Shown piece after piece: positions 7,827 through 19,918 of a stretch of DNA of 64,000 nucleotides. The translations under genes and the position numbers were made by a program. The stretch is from the NCBI GenBank assembly GCA_024195265.1, contig JAJLRJ010000009.1:32063274-32127273 (forward strand), written 5' to 3'. Within the stretch, counting starts at the first letter, position 1. Each line of letters opens with the position of its first letter. Below the pieces are notes generated by a model. That model worked only from the letters and a program-made list of their open reading frames with translations. It was not told the DNA's origin and made no database searches. This DNA is from Dendrophyllia cribrosa (taxonomy: Eukaryota; Cnidaria; Anthozoa; Scleractinia; Dendrophylliidae).

Positions 7827-10800
7827 ATGGAGGTCAAACTCTCTAAGATATACTACAGCCCGAAAGGGTATTGGAAAGGTCTTGCCGCTGTAAAAAAGCT
7901 GGCCACTGCGGCTAGGGTCTCTGAAGAGGCGACAAAGAAATGGCTGGTCAAACAAGCCCTTTGGCAAATATATCTCCCGGCGCCACGCCATATCCCTCGG
8001 CCAAAGTTTGATGTCTTCACGCCCAATGCGGTGCATCAAGCTGATCTTCTTTTTTTACCACATGACAAGCTCCCTCGTGGGAGAAAGGTCTACAAATACG
8101 CATTAACCCTTGTTGATGTGGCTAGCCGATACAAAGCTGCGGAGCCCCTGACTTCGAAAGAGTCTGAAGAAGTCTCAAGGGCATTTCAGAAGATTTATAG
8201 GAAGGGGCCTTTGAACAACCTCGTCCCCAGGGCTTTTCCCTTCGAGAGAGGGGCGGCGGGAAAAGACCCTGGCATCGGCTGGTCACGTGGTGTTCTTAAA
8301 TAATAATTATAACACTAATGTATGCATTCCTGTGGTTAATCCTGTATTTTTATTGGTTGGTGGAATTTGCTCAAAAATTACATTAGCATTGCGATTTATA
8401 ATTTCGACCTAGAAACATCGCCATTGTGGCTCATAAAATCAAGTAACTGTATGTAATATGGGGGTGGCAGGTCTGCACGACTCTTACTTCATGTTTTAAA
8501 TGCGATTTGCTCCTTCTATATGTTTTGAACGGGTATTCTACATTTAGCCGTTTGTTAAGGAGGATTTTAGTGACTGTAGAGTGTAGACTGAATTTTTAAA
8601 CCCTTCAAAAGCCGCGTGCAACAGACTAGAGGTCAAGTCTGTCGGTTGTAGTTTCCCGTGGTGTCGCGCTTGTAGATTTTGACCTCATTTTAGTGTCCTT
8701 TTTTGCCTGGCGGTTGTGTGTTGTTTTCGCCATTAGTATTGGCATGTAGATTTTTATGTAGGAAAGGTTTGAATTTCTCTAACTTTTCTCTCTGAAATAC
8801 CGGACATGACAGGATCTGAAATGAGCTGTTGGCCGTGAATGTCTTTCCTGCTATTTATGTCACGCTGGGCCCAGCTATTTTAATTTTCATGATCCAAGCT
8901 TTATAGCAGAGGGAGTTGTAGCTTAATGAACTATTCAACTTGTAGAGAGTTGAAGTTTGTCTCAGTCAAGGCTGTGATTTTAGCTTCCTTTCGCTCCGCT
9001 TTACAGCTGCGTGGAGCTCGCTGCCGGTTTATACTAAAACCTTTGTTGTCAATTTTGACAGTCTGGCGAGTGCTTCGTTTACGCCACAGATTTCATTCAG
9101 GCAAGACCATGGTTTCGGTTCACCTCTCGAACCTCGTCAGTTGCCGGGTTTGTATTTGCTAGTTGCTACCTTTTTAGCAACGCATATTTTTGTTGAGAAC
9201 GGTCAAACCATTCTGCTCGACTGATAATTTTCAAACATGTTTTTATACCCTTGGTGGGGGTCGAATTTCCTAAGCGTGTATTTCTTTGGAAGGCATTATT
9301 TAAAAATTTTAGCACTTTCTTCTCTTGGCTGAATTGAGGATATTTCTAAATGTGAGCGCTTTCGTTTCCTGCACATTCCTTCTTAAGTTCGGAATGGATG
9401 CTATTAAATCAGTGCGCAAGGGATAAAATACATGTTTGAAAATTATGTCGAGCAGAACGGTTTATTTGAGGACGGTTAAAACCGTCCTCAACAAAAATCC
9501 CGGGACAAAAATATGCGTTGCTAAAAAGGTAGCAACGAGCAAATACAAACCCGGCAACTGATGAGGTTCGAGAGGAGAACCGAAACCATGGTCTTTCTTG
9601 AATGAAATATCGGAGAAATAGTGGCGTAAACGAAGCACTCGCCAGACTGTCAAAATTGACAACGGAGCAAGCTCCACGCAGCTATAAAGCGTAGCGAAAG
9701 GAAGCTAAAATTTCTAAAATTACAGCCTTGACTGAAGTAAACTTCAACTCTCTACAACTTGAATAGCTTATTAAGCTACAACTCTCTCTGCTATAAAACT
9801 TGGATCATGAAAATTAAAATCCTGCAAAGACAAATCTAAAATAGCTGGGCCCAGCGTGACATAAATAGCAGGAAAGACATTCACGGCCAACAGATCATTT
9901 CAGTCTGTCATTTCAGATCCTGTCATGTCCGGTATTTCAGAGAGAAAAGTTAGAGAAATTCAAACCTTTCCTACATAAAAATCTACATGCCAATACTATT
10001 AAATGGCGAAAACAACACAACAACCGCCAAGCAAAAAAGGACGCTGAAATGAGGTCAAAATCTACAAGCGCAACACCACGGGAACTGAACTACAACCGAC
10101 AGACTTGACCTCTAGTCCGTTGGACGCGGCTTTTGAAAGGTTTTAAAATTCAGTGTGCACTCTACAGTCACTAAGATCCTCCTTAACAAACGGCTAAATG
10201 TAGAATACCCGTTCAAAACATATAGAAGGAGCAAATGGCATTAAAAACATGAGGTAAGAGTCGTGCAGGCCTGCCACCCCCATATTACACTCTCGTAACT
10301 CCCATCTTGCTTTTGATTATGCAGCTTCGATTTCACATCTAATTTATTACACCCAGATTTTTCGGGTGTCCGATGGGCACGTGACCAGCCGATGCCAGGG
10401 TCTTTTCCCGCCGCCCCTCTCTCGAAGGGAAATGCCCTGGGAACGAGGTTGGCCTTTGAAGTGGCCTCAACTCTTGCAAGTTGACCCTGGGAAAGAGTTT
10501 ATGGGCGCTGTGACGAAGGTTATGGGGGATAACAAAACGGCCATTCGTCGCGGGCGGGTTGATATCCACAGAGACCAAGCAATTGTGGAGAGATTCAATC
10601 GCACCCTGGCTGAAAGGCTGTTTGGCTATCAGTATGCCGTTGAAATGAATATGCCCACTGGCCGGTCTACTGCATGGGTCAAAAGACTACCAGATGTTGT
10701 CTCGGCCTTGAACAATGAAGTGACCCGTCTTACTGACAAGAAGCCAAAGGATGCGATCAAAGAGAAAGCAGTATCAGCCAAGCCTGCGACACCATATGCT

Positions 10801-11061
10801 AGGCCTGTGGGGGTCTATGAGAAGAAGCTTCCTCCTCGAGTCCATGTACGATATCTGTACTACCCAGGGGAGCTGGAAGGTAGTGGGAGACGTGCTACTG
10901 ATCCCATCTGGTCATTGAAGGTCTACCAAATACACGAGGTTGTAACCAAGCCAGATGCGCCCGTGGTATACTACTTGTATGACGGGCCCAAGAGAGGGTT
11001 TGTTCGTGAGGAGTTGATGGTTGTGCCGCCGGGCACTCAGTTGCCCCCAGCTGGGTTGTGA
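7827..11061 (+). pseudogene. int: Retroviral-type DDE integrase, split by an insertion
   Basis: The enzyme joins element ends to host DNA. The 5' part is 7827-8215 and the 3' part 10461-11061; between them is a foldback element with its second 9-bp target copy. The 5' part has an N-terminal helical region and the first catalytic Asp in VHQADLL, followed by a beta strand YALTLVDVASRYKAAEPLTS, typical of the RNase H fold. The 3' part has the second Asp in QVDPGKEF and the Glu in IVERFNRTLAERL, then an SH3/chromo-like C-terminal region ending FVREELMVV. The two parts are in the same frame once the insertion and one target copy are discounted, so the insertion is the only visible lesion. It overlaps the convergent polymerase gene by 25 bp. 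Confidence 0.9.
8216..10451. mobile_element. Foldback (Mutator-like) non-autonomous element in the integrase
   Basis: The ends are inverted repeats of about 80 bp (8216-8298 and 10370-10451) beginning CAACCTCGT and followed by CCCAGGG-type sequence. A perfect 9-bp direct repeat GCCTTTGAA flanks it (8207-8215 and 10452-10460). Inside, two long inverted arms (about 8459-9200 and 9476-10285) surround a short unique centre. I see no transposase gene; short frames inside are chance. A 9-bp target duplication with long inverted ends is characteristic of Mutator-like elements. A 98-bp relative with the same ends is at 27510. Confidence 0.9.
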
Positions 11062-14000
11062 AACTCAATGGGCTCTGTGTGGATGCCGTCTGGGAGCACC
11101 CAACGCTTGTCGTAGTACGCGGAAAGGCCCAGCTTGCACTGCTCGTACGTGTGCATGGCACCGTTGTGCATTCGGAAACCCCTGTTGGTGGTCATGTCCT
11201 TGCGCCCCTCGAGGGCTCTTTTGTACCTTTCCCAGCGTAGCTCTTGCTCCACTTTGGCTAGGCTCTGGGACTCGTGCTCTTTCCACGCAAGCCCGTTTTG
11301 CTTTTTGTTCACTCCCTTGGCGGAGATCTTGGGCTCTTTGTTGGGGGTGCCATCGTTGTCTACGAGGTAGCACTTGCTGCATAGGGCGATTGCCCGTGTG
11401 CCTTCCTTCTCAAGCTTGAACAAGCCGGGCTCTCTGCCGCTTCACTTGTCCCACGCCAACCAAGTCTTCTTCTCCGCCTCGAACTGGTCACGGAGTTCTG
11501 GCTGTACTGCCTCCTCCAGCTTGTCGTGGGCCAGGGCGAAGTACATGCTGTCCGTGTCCATCTGGATAAGCTCGAAGTCGCGCCTGTCGAGGTAGTAGTC
11601 CAGGAAGTCGTAGTAGAACTCAAGCATGCGGAGTTTGGCAAACTGGTACACAACGATACCCACTTGGAAAGGGCGGTTGATTGTGACCTTTGGCTTGCGC
11701 AGCTCGATCTTGTAGGCATCTCCGATCTCTTCAAGGTCTTCGAACAAGGCAGAGCGGAGATTCTTGTCGACCTCGTGCTCGTCCCTTGTGTACACCGTTC
11801 TTGTCTGGCGTTCCACGGCTTCGATGAACTTGCCGTAGGCACTGTTGCCCAGGAGCTTGAACACTTCAGCAAGTAGTGCCTTCTCCTTGTCAGCGTCGTC
11901 TTACCTTCGGTTGTCGGCTACCTCGCGAACGAACCAGTCGAAGAGCTTTTTGGGTATGTAGTCGATAGTGCGGTAGACTGCCGTGATCTTGAGCCCGCTT
12001 TCGAGATACCACTTCAAGAGGGGCGCGTAGATCAGCATTTTTTTCGCTGACAGCACACCCAGTAGCTTTTTCTGGTCTGGAAAGCGGGTTCGGCCACTTT
12101 CTTGGAGGTAGTCGTGCATATGCTGCGGAACGCATTCGTCAGGCACTGCTTGATTGATGAAGAGGGGCGGAAACTCTTCGAACTGCTCCCACAACTCTCG
12201 GGGGACTTCGATGTCCACTTCCGCAAACCCGAACCACCTGCCTGTATTCAGATTCATTTCGAGAGCTTTCGCTGCCTGCACCGGGTCATTGAAGTGCACA
12301 ACCTTCTCTTTGCCGCAGGGCATCTCCTTGAGCATCGTGCTTGGGTAGAGCGAGTTCGCATCGAAGCCTAGGATGCGCTTCGTGATGCGCGCCAAGTCAG
12401 CACTGTCAAACCACTCGTATGGGAGCCAGGACTTGGTCTGTGTTGCACCATACGTCTTGACCCACTTGTCGTACGTGATACCTGGGGCCAAATAGTTCAT
12501 GATGTCCAAGAACTTGTAGCTGGGCGTGTTGATGAACATGATACGTCCCTCTTTCACCGCGGTGAAGACCCCGTTCTCTTGAGCGAGATGAGAAACAAAG
12601 TACTTGCGGATAAGCTTGAGATCGTAGTGGCCTGAGTTGAAGCCGACTACCGGCACTTAGTTGCACCATTGGTCGATAAGATTGAATTGCTTCTCGGGAA
12701 GTCTCTCAGTGTCTGGGGGCATGTATTTTGCAGCTACATCCTCGCGGATGGCGCGCTGCGCCGCTCCAGGGAGCTATAGAACAGCCCGATAAGCTCGTCG
12801 GGATCTTTGGAGAAAATGTACTCAGGCTCAGGGTTCAACGTGTCGGCAATGGAGACTGAGATAGGCACATGCTCACTTTCATACGAGAGATCCCGTGTTG
12901 GGAGAGCTGCCTTGGTCTTGTCCTGGTACGCTTCGAAGTCGTAGACGATCGCGTGGGGATATGTTTTGTTTCTTTTCTGTGGGCAACGGTCATTCCACCA
13001 GGGACGAGGCTGTTTGTGTTCCCACCTTTCCACCACATTGTTACCAGCGTCTCGAAGGAACTGAGTTCGTTGCAGAGTCTTTTGGTAGGCAACCGCCCTT
13101 GTGATTGGATTGCCCCTGCGGTCAGTATATACCAATTCGAACCTCTGGTCAAAGTAGGGGTAGCATTTCTCACAACCGTGCCAGAAACAACCATGGAACT
13201 GGAAAACTGTCTTGCTTTCTGGGTGGTAGCCGTCGACTGGGTGGCCACAAATGTATCTCTCACCGCCATGCCCGCATCTGTGATGGTGAATGTGAATGCC
13301 TAGCCGCTTCGCCTCCCACTCCAGCCAGCACACTGCCTTTACACCGAAACCGCCTTCTGGGTAAAAGGCTTTCTCGAAAGCGGACTCAGGAGCGAGGATA
13401 CGTTTCCCGGGGCAGTCGGTTTTGGTTTGGCCACGAGTACACGTCTTGGCATGGCGCTGCAAGTTATCAGCCCGTGTGAACCTCGCATTGCACTCGCCAC
13501 AAGTGTAGTTGTTTGTGACTTTGTTGATATCGGTGATCAAGAAGGCGTGTCCCTCATGAATACCGATAGTCATGGTTGGGGTGCCTACCTTGTCGTAATT
13601 CGCAGGACTGTGGCTCAAAACGAAGTCACCATTGGGAAAAACAGTGTATGCGGCAATGCCTTGCTTGAAATGCCTTTCGAGTGTAGATAAGTGGCGCAAA
13701 GTTAGACGGTCTCGAAGCCCAGGATAAACTGCGAAGAAGCTTTCTGCGAGTTCCCTGGCTCTGCGAGTAGAACGATCTATACGAGCTCCCCTATGGACAG
13801 CCAAGCAGCGATGGAGACAAAGATTGTCGTTGAAAGTGTCAAGGGCAATGACTTCTCTTTTGTTGCGAAGCCAATCAGGAAGGCGTCCGAGACCTTTTGC
13901 AAGGGTTGCCGATCCAACACTACTTTGACATCAAGCAGGACAGTTCGTTCGTAAACCCATTTGGTGTCAGGCCTGTTGAGTCTTGCGTTTTGAAGACGAA

Positions 14001-14442
14001 GCTCTTCATGTGCTTGCAACCACTGTCGTGTCTCGGAGAGAGTGGACAACCAATGACTATTGTGGTTGTTTTGATAAAAATTCCTCAACACCCCGGTTTC
14101 AGTGTTTCGTAGCTCGACTGTGAACCGTAAGTTGATTGTGTGCCGTGTGGGAACATGTTGCCTGATTTTGTTCAGAATCCGGGCGACAAGAGAGTTTTCC
14201 AGATGGGGTGCAAAGCGGAACCTGCGTGTTCGCCTGCCTTGTTGAACGCCTATGTCAATCCGATCATAGATTTGTACAAATTGTTCGAAATCTGGCTCTT
14301 GTGGATTGTTAAGAGGATCGAACTCAGCAATAATGTCGTCGGCAGGCTCGATCCGTTCAACATTTCGTTCCTGTTCGTCCAGCCAGGCAATCAGCTCGCG
14401 TTGAGTGTAACCACGTCGTCTTCGTTGCCGGGGTTGCGCCAT
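11037..14442 (-). pseudogene. polB: Protein-primed family B DNA polymerase (Polinton type), multiply broken
   Basis: About 1,135 codons from the ATG at 14442, replicating the element from its ends. In order: an N-terminal region with a Cys-containing DNLCLHRCLAVHRG block; a C2H2 finger (CGECNARFTRADNLQRH); an endonuclease-like block FHGCFWHGCEKCY; exonuclease motif I VYDFEAYQD; exonuclease motif II GFNSGHYDLKLI; polymerase motif A DANSLYPS, B KLLGNSAYGK and C DTDSMYF; a Cys-rich C-terminal part with CSKCYLV and TYEQCKLGLSAYYDKR. Breaks: frame changes near 13.9 kb and 12.77 kb, and in-frame stops at 12657-12659, 11901-11903 and 11442-11444. It ends convergently inside the integrase gene. The N-terminal region differs from that of element B. 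Confidence 0.92.
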
Positions 14443-14591
14443 ATATATATATGGATTTTTTTTACGCAGTGTGCGTATATACCTAGGGTATGGATTTCTT
14501 CAATTGGTAATACCTCCCTTGCCGTTGCGGACGGGGGCGGGCTAACTGGTATTTGAGCGCCTCTTACAGGTATTTGAGGGCGGTACAACAG
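14443..14591. promoter_or_regulatory. Polymerase upstream region and inner terminal repeat with GTATTTGA repeats
   Basis: On the minus strand a CATATATATATA run abuts the polymerase ATG. Further out, TTTCTTCAATTGGT at about 14490-14503 matches the inner terminal repeat of element B (49364-49377). Two direct copies of GTATTTGAG lie at 14549 and 14570, and more copies occur in the adjoining hairpin. These could be binding sites for the integrase or replication proteins. Confidence 0.6.
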
Positions 14592-14719
14592 AGTAGTAGG
14601 GAGGGAGGGAGTCAAATACAACCTCCGGGAAACCCTCAAACTTCCCGCCCCGAGCCGCGAGGGGCGGGTATTTGAGGGTTTCCCGGGGGTGGTATTTGAC
14701 TCCCTCCCTCCCTACTACT
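14592..14719. repeat. Terminal hairpin palindrome of element A, right end
   Basis: A 128-bp imperfect palindrome with arms of about 60 bp and a very short loop near 14655, beginning AGTAGTAGGGAGGG and ending CCCTCCCTACTACT. It carries GTATTTGA copies at 14668 and 14692 and inverted copies in the other arm. Element B has a palindrome of almost equal size with a different internal sequence but the same AGTAGTA ends. The element probably ends at 14719. Confidence 0.85.
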
Positions 14720-15475
14720 CAGGGGGTGCCTCAAAATGTTAGTTGTGTCCCTAATTCAACAAGCTTGTGGTTTGGAGTTGAAAACAATTTAATTATAATA
14801 AATTAGATTGCATCTTCCAGGCCTAGTGCAACTCTTCCACATTTCTTTTGTAAGCCTTCATTTTGGATGTATTGAATTTCTGTAGAGTTCATTTGGGCCA
14901 CATCCTTCTATATGCAAACCCGTTTCAAATTGAGATGCTCAACTCAACACTACCCACATCCGCACTCAACACACACACGGCCATACACCCCCACGGACAA
15001 AACAATACTACATAAAAATTAGATACGAACTGTTCACACGAGTCCGCTCGTTTAAAAGAACGTCTAATGTTTCAGTAACATTTGACGTTGAAGTTAATCA
15101 TAAAATGTTTAAAGAAACGCGCGCCCTATGATTGTTTCTAGATCGAGTTCATTATTAAGGGAATAGTAAACGCGACCAACTGTATTGTCCTAAAATATGA
15201 GCACTAAATATAATAAAATTGACTAACGCTATAGAAAAATAATTAAAAAGATATCTATTTACAAAAGAACGTTTAAAACGTTCAGTGCGGACGCAGGGTA
15301 AGATGTAGTTATGACCGCGTTCTCCAAACACCGTGAGTTATGTACGGGGAGGAGATCATGCAGGTTATGTGTGGCGTTAGTGATATGTCTGTCTCTAGAA
15401 TTAATTAAATCCATAATGGATTTAAACTTGCTTGTAAAACCAATTTGTTTGATTGATGTGTGAAGTTGTACATAC
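14720..15475. other. Host sequence between element A and ABCC exon
   Basis: AT-rich, with no coding frame I can support. By position it is intron or downstream flank of the ABCC gene. The expected second nucleotide-binding domain exons are not here. Confidence 0.5.
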
Positions 15476-16046
15476 CTGCAAAATCGGTCCACGAAATCTT
15501 TTTCTCTTCCTCTTGTCCGAATTGTTTCCAGTCCATTCAAGGTCTCCGAAATATGAGAAAAAATGGGACTTCGACAAATCGACTCTAACCGTTTGAGCTG
15601 CCTTGATGTCTTTAAGTAATACCTGGCAATATACATGACGAACACAGTCAATGGAACACTACCAAACAGAAACCAAGGATTTGTAACAGTTGGAACAAGT
15701 ATTGATGCAAATAACAGCAACACCGACTGGATAGACGTCAGGAATGTTTTGGGCAATACTTCATCCAAACAGCCTATGTCTTTAGAGAACCGATTCAAAA
15801 TTCTCCCCACGGGATTTGAATCAAAGAAAAGAACCGGTGCTTGCAGAACAGCCACAACCATTTTATCATGAAGACGCTCAGAACACTTTAGAGCAACCCA
15901 ATGGAAACAATATGCCCCAGTACTGGCAAATACTAAAGACGCACCGACCAAACAGCCATATATACTTAGGTTTTTCTTGTCTCGCTGATCTTCTGGTTGC
16001 ATCTTTGTAAGAAACGACAGCCATACGTCAGTAGAAACAAAAATCA
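15476..16046 (-). CDS. ABCC-type transporter, exon for second membrane domain (TMD2)
   Basis: A 571-bp exon on the minus strand. The acceptor is a TTCTTTCTTAG at 16047 and the donor GTATGT follows 15476 on the reverse strand. The translation has hydrophobic helices and the ABCC TMD2 signatures VLQAPVLFFDSNPVGRILNRFSKDIG and LNGLETIRTRG (quoted in part). The phase (one base carried in from the upstream exon) matches the donor at 19919, so the two exons join in frame. The protein is an ABC exporter of the plasma membrane, nearest to MRP4/ABCC4-type proteins. The next exons, including the second ATP-binding domain, should lie to the left and are not seen before element A. Confidence 0.85.
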
Positions 16047-16740
16047 CTAAGAAAGAAAGATAGGAAAAAATAACAATAGTCGAAAAATAAATCAAAGGGC
16101 TCTTAAAGCCATCTCGTTAATGCGTTAGAACGTGAGGTTAATAGAAAAAAATAGAAGAATTGATAGTGAATATGGTAAAGATGCCGTTGTAGCGCACCTT
16201 TACAATAAGTCTACTCAAAATACGTACATGAAAGCATCACATGATGCAAATCAGCCAATAGAAATTTATGTTCGCGAAATGGGCGTAGTTTTATTTTAGT
16301 AGCCATTTGGGGTATTAAAAACAGGAAATCACTAATTTTCGATTACAAAGTTTACATTTTCTCGCTAGTGACTAAAATGGGGTCTATAATTTGGTTATAC
16401 AATAGACGTGTCGTGTTTAGAAAATGTTATAGGCTGGGCCTTATCATTATTTTTTTTTTAACAAAAGGAGGGGAACCCGTGCCCCTCTGCTAACAACTTT
16501 CCTGTACAGCATTTATAGGGGATCTGTTCTTATCAGTGCTCCACTTTTTCAAGGTCGAAAGCCAGAATAATCCTCAACTTCGACGACTAAGGAGAGCTTT
16601 TTTTCACAAGATTTGGTGCTGTTTTTTCACCACAAGCAAGAAAGCGTGTGGTAACCATCTGTCTTCGCTTTGGTGAGTGCGTGCTTTTCAATTTTGTGGT
16701 TTTGGTTTTGGTCTCGCGAGTTTTCTCGCCCTCGCGTTAA
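16047..16740. other. ABCC intron, 3' part
   Basis: AT-rich intron sequence with a run of T at about 16450. No gene or named repeat is recognised. The 3' 250 bp (about 16500-16740) may be the 5' UTR of the retrotransposon that follows. Confidence 0.4.
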
Positions 16741-18250
16741 GTGGAGATGGCCGCGCGTCCCGCGCACCAGCCGTTCGCCCACACTAGAACTGTCCGCTTG
16801 ATAGCGCAGGAAAACCTGGCTCTTGATTCGCTCAGTATAGCGCAGTCGTTACCGGACTTTAAGGAAGAAATCGTTGGGGTTGTACCCCTCTACGGAGGAA
16901 AGTGCTTCGACATCACCCTCCGATCTACAGAATCGGCCACGCGGTTGGCGATGAAAACCTGCTACAACTCCTGGAACAATACGGCGACCTCAAAGCGCGA
17001 GCAGTCCGCCGGCTTTGCTTCAAAGCCTCGGGCTACGAGCACATCGAGAACGGTATCCGTGTCGTAGAATTCACACGTTTACAAAAGGCACGCAACTTAG
17101 TCACTCAAGGGCTCGAGTTTTTTTTTTTAAGTACACGGGCCAGGCAATACTATGCTACCGGTGCCTGTCTTCCGAGCACGTTGTTAAAGACTGCCCCAGA
17201 GTCTCTGAGACTGCCCGAAAGCGAACGCCGTGAGGCGAACCACGAGGCTCCAGCGCCCGGGGGAACACCAGAGGTCCCCCCGGCCCCCACTACCGCAACC
17301 AGCAACGACACCCCACCCCCCCCACCCCGCCCCCCCTGTAACCAAAATAGGCCATTTGCACGATGGCGTCATTTGACTACAACTACCAGAATTCATTTAG
17401 TTTTTCCTTTCTTATTTAAATTTTGTAATCCAAGGAGCCATCATTCGCAGTAAAGAACAGTGGATAGAGCTGGGGGAAAAACAGACCAAGTATTTCTACC
17501 AGCTTGAAAATCAGCGACAGACACGCGACTCAATTACAGAGTTACGTGCCAACAATTCAACCGTGACTTCCAATAAAAATATTCTTCGCGAATGTCGCGA
17601 TTTTTATCGTAACCTCTATTCGGCTGGACAAGTTTATTTATCTAGCCAAGACTGGGTTTTATTCCAACTGGATAAAACTCTGGCATCCGAAGACCACGAG
17701 AAATGCGAAGGTGACCTCACACTCTTCGAGTGTCAAGAGGCCCTTTCACAAATGCAATCAGGCAAATCGCTGGGAGCCGATTTCCGGTTGAACTTCATCG
17801 TCGCTTCTGGAGTAGATCAGACATGCTAAATTACTCTTTAACACGGATCACTCTCTGACACACAACGTCAAGGAATTATCCGCCTGCTTTACAAGAAAGA
17901 CGACAAGTTAGACTTGAAAAACTGGCAACCAATTTCTCTGTTAAACACAGATTATAAAATTTGTACTAAAAGTACTAGCCAACCGACTACGCAAGGTTAT
18001 ACCGCTTATTTAAGCGAAGATCAAACATGCGGGATTCCTGACCGCAGTATTAGCGTTTTTGAAAACCTTTTTCTGATCTGGGATACAATCGACTATGTAA
18101 ACCATAAACAGCTTTCGGCCGCTGTTATTAGCCTGGATCAGGAAAAGGCTTTCGACCGGGTTATTCACGGCTTTTTGCAACCCGTTTTAGAGCGCTTTAA
18201 TGTCGGCCAAAATTTCCAGCGCTGGGTAAACATTGTTTACACGTTATAAA
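16741..18250 (+). pseudogene. Decayed L1/Tx1-like non-LTR retrotransposon
   Basis: The first part (16741-17453) is a frameshifted ORF1/Gag-like sequence with a CCHC zinc knuckle CYRCLSSEHVVKDC near 17151, read in the frame of 17015-17233, followed by a Pro-rich tail. From 17430 the sequence encodes the reverse-transcriptase region. It holds TKYFYQLENQR, then NWQPISLLNTDYKI, then VISLDQEKAFDRV, which is the RT palm segment with the first catalytic Asp. The endonuclease domain and the YxDD part are missing, and several stops and frame changes occur. The copy is dead. It lies in the ABCC intron in the opposite direction to the gene. Confidence 0.8.
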
Positions 18251-19918
18251 CAATGGATGGCTCTCGTCGGCCTTTTCGCTCGAACGGGGAGTTCGACAAG
18301 GTTGTCCGTTGTTGCATTATTATTCAGTATTATTTTATTTTGTATTAAATTTTCCACCGATGAAATATACTCCCGCAGAAAAAAATTACTTGTTTTAATG
18401 ATGTATATCGGCTTAACAGGAACTTTTTAACAGTGAACCTATAGAAACCTCCGGTCAGGAAGTAAAATTGCAGTTTAATACCGATGCCTTGGATTTCATT
18501 TATACTTGACCAGAAATCTGCAAACATTTCCTCCCAGCAGAAATTTTAGCTGTCTCGACCCGCAAAAATTTCCTCCCGCAAAACAAATTCAGTCGGGCAA
18601 TCCGTAAAATTTTCCTTCCGCAAAAATTTGCTCGTGCACGGTAGCTAAATCACCAAAACTATGACGTCTTTCCCATAGTTGCATAATCAAACCGTAATAG
18701 CAATGATTCAGTATTCCAAAATAGAACAAACCCAAAGATCATGCTATGTTGCTCTGCCATATCGCTCATCAGTAAAACACAAACTTTTAACTTCCTTAAA
18801 ACGTCTCCATTCGTAAAAATACACCGTGAAATTCTCAAACTGCGTTTCCCAAGGAAACGCATTTGACCTATTTTTACCCTTCTAAAGCAGTTTTAATGGC
18901 TTTACGACAAATGATAATATACTAATATACCTTTGCGGTGACGTAATGTGAGATATGACAAGTTCATGACAAGTTCTGACATCCCAATACCCTAGGGAAA
19001 TTAACAATAGGTCCGGGGTGCTCCTCAAAAATTTTAGTGGCGGTATGTGACGCCCTTCTTGAAATCCTAACCAGTTTAACCAACCATATCCTCAATACCC
19101 TAATAGCTTCTATAAAGAAGAAAGAAGTAATCCCCCCGGACAAAAGTTAACAATGGTCTTTGTTAACAACTTTTGTCCCTTTTTGTATTCATTCCTAAAT
19201 CTCGTTTATGCGCATGCGCATTAACGAGATAAAAATAAACAGTGGTGTTTAACCGTACATGAAATGGGAAAAATGAAATTTCGGAACCTAAACCTAAGAT
19301 TTTTTTCTTCAACTTTTTATATGTTTAAAGTAAACCGTATTGTTCCACCAAGAAGCAACTTACAATACTTGCTGATTTTCCTAAAGACAAAAAAATCCCT
19401 TTTGATTTCGTGCTAAACACGGTCAAAACTTTTAAATTTGAGAAAATTGAACAACAAGTTCTTCCTGTCAATGGCTTTATCATATTTTCTTAAGTTTGCA
19501 AAGGCGTTTTTCAGTAAGCATTTTGTAATGACAGCTAATTAATTTTGGGCTGTATACTGACAAAGAGTAAAGATAACAGTAACTATGACGGCAAAACCAT
19601 AACGACAACCCTTTGAAGAGAGCCGGATCTTTTGTAGACCTGGATCAGTAAATATCTTGAAATAATAAGTATAAAGCGACAAACTGATCCTTACGGCAAG
19701 GAGAAGAGATTGAGACAAAAGTGAGATAAAAAAGAAAAAGGTGAATATATCTGCCCGATATTTCGGTTTGCAAAACAATCGTTTTACGGGGCTCCTTGTT
19801 AATTATTATAACAAAAGCAGGCTTGTCCCGCCCTTTTCAATAGACATTGCCTTACTATAATTAATGTAGAAAGAGCCGTAGAATCAGATAAAATTTCCTT
19901 TGGCTTACCTTGATCGAG
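18251..19918. other. ABCC intron, 5' part
   Basis: AT-rich, with no supported coding frame. A short degenerate repeat related to TTTCCTCCCGC recurs at 18525-18620. The donor GTAAGC on the minus strand is at 19917-19918. Confidence 0.45.

Larger units (their letters stand above)
1..14719 (+). mobile_element. Maverick/Polinton element A (left end outside window)
   Basis: The order of genes is that of a Maverick/Polinton (adintovirus-like) element: capsid-type protein, packaging ATPase, small membrane proteins, DDE integrase and protein-primed PolB. The right end is a hairpin-forming palindrome finishing with the same terminal octamer CTACTACT as element B. Bases 96-5395 are highly similar to 43107-48374 of element B; beyond that the two differ. 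The first gene, ATPase, integrase and polymerase are all broken, so A is not autonomous, while the capsid and coiled-coil genes are open. The left terminus and its target duplication are not visible. Confidence 0.93.
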
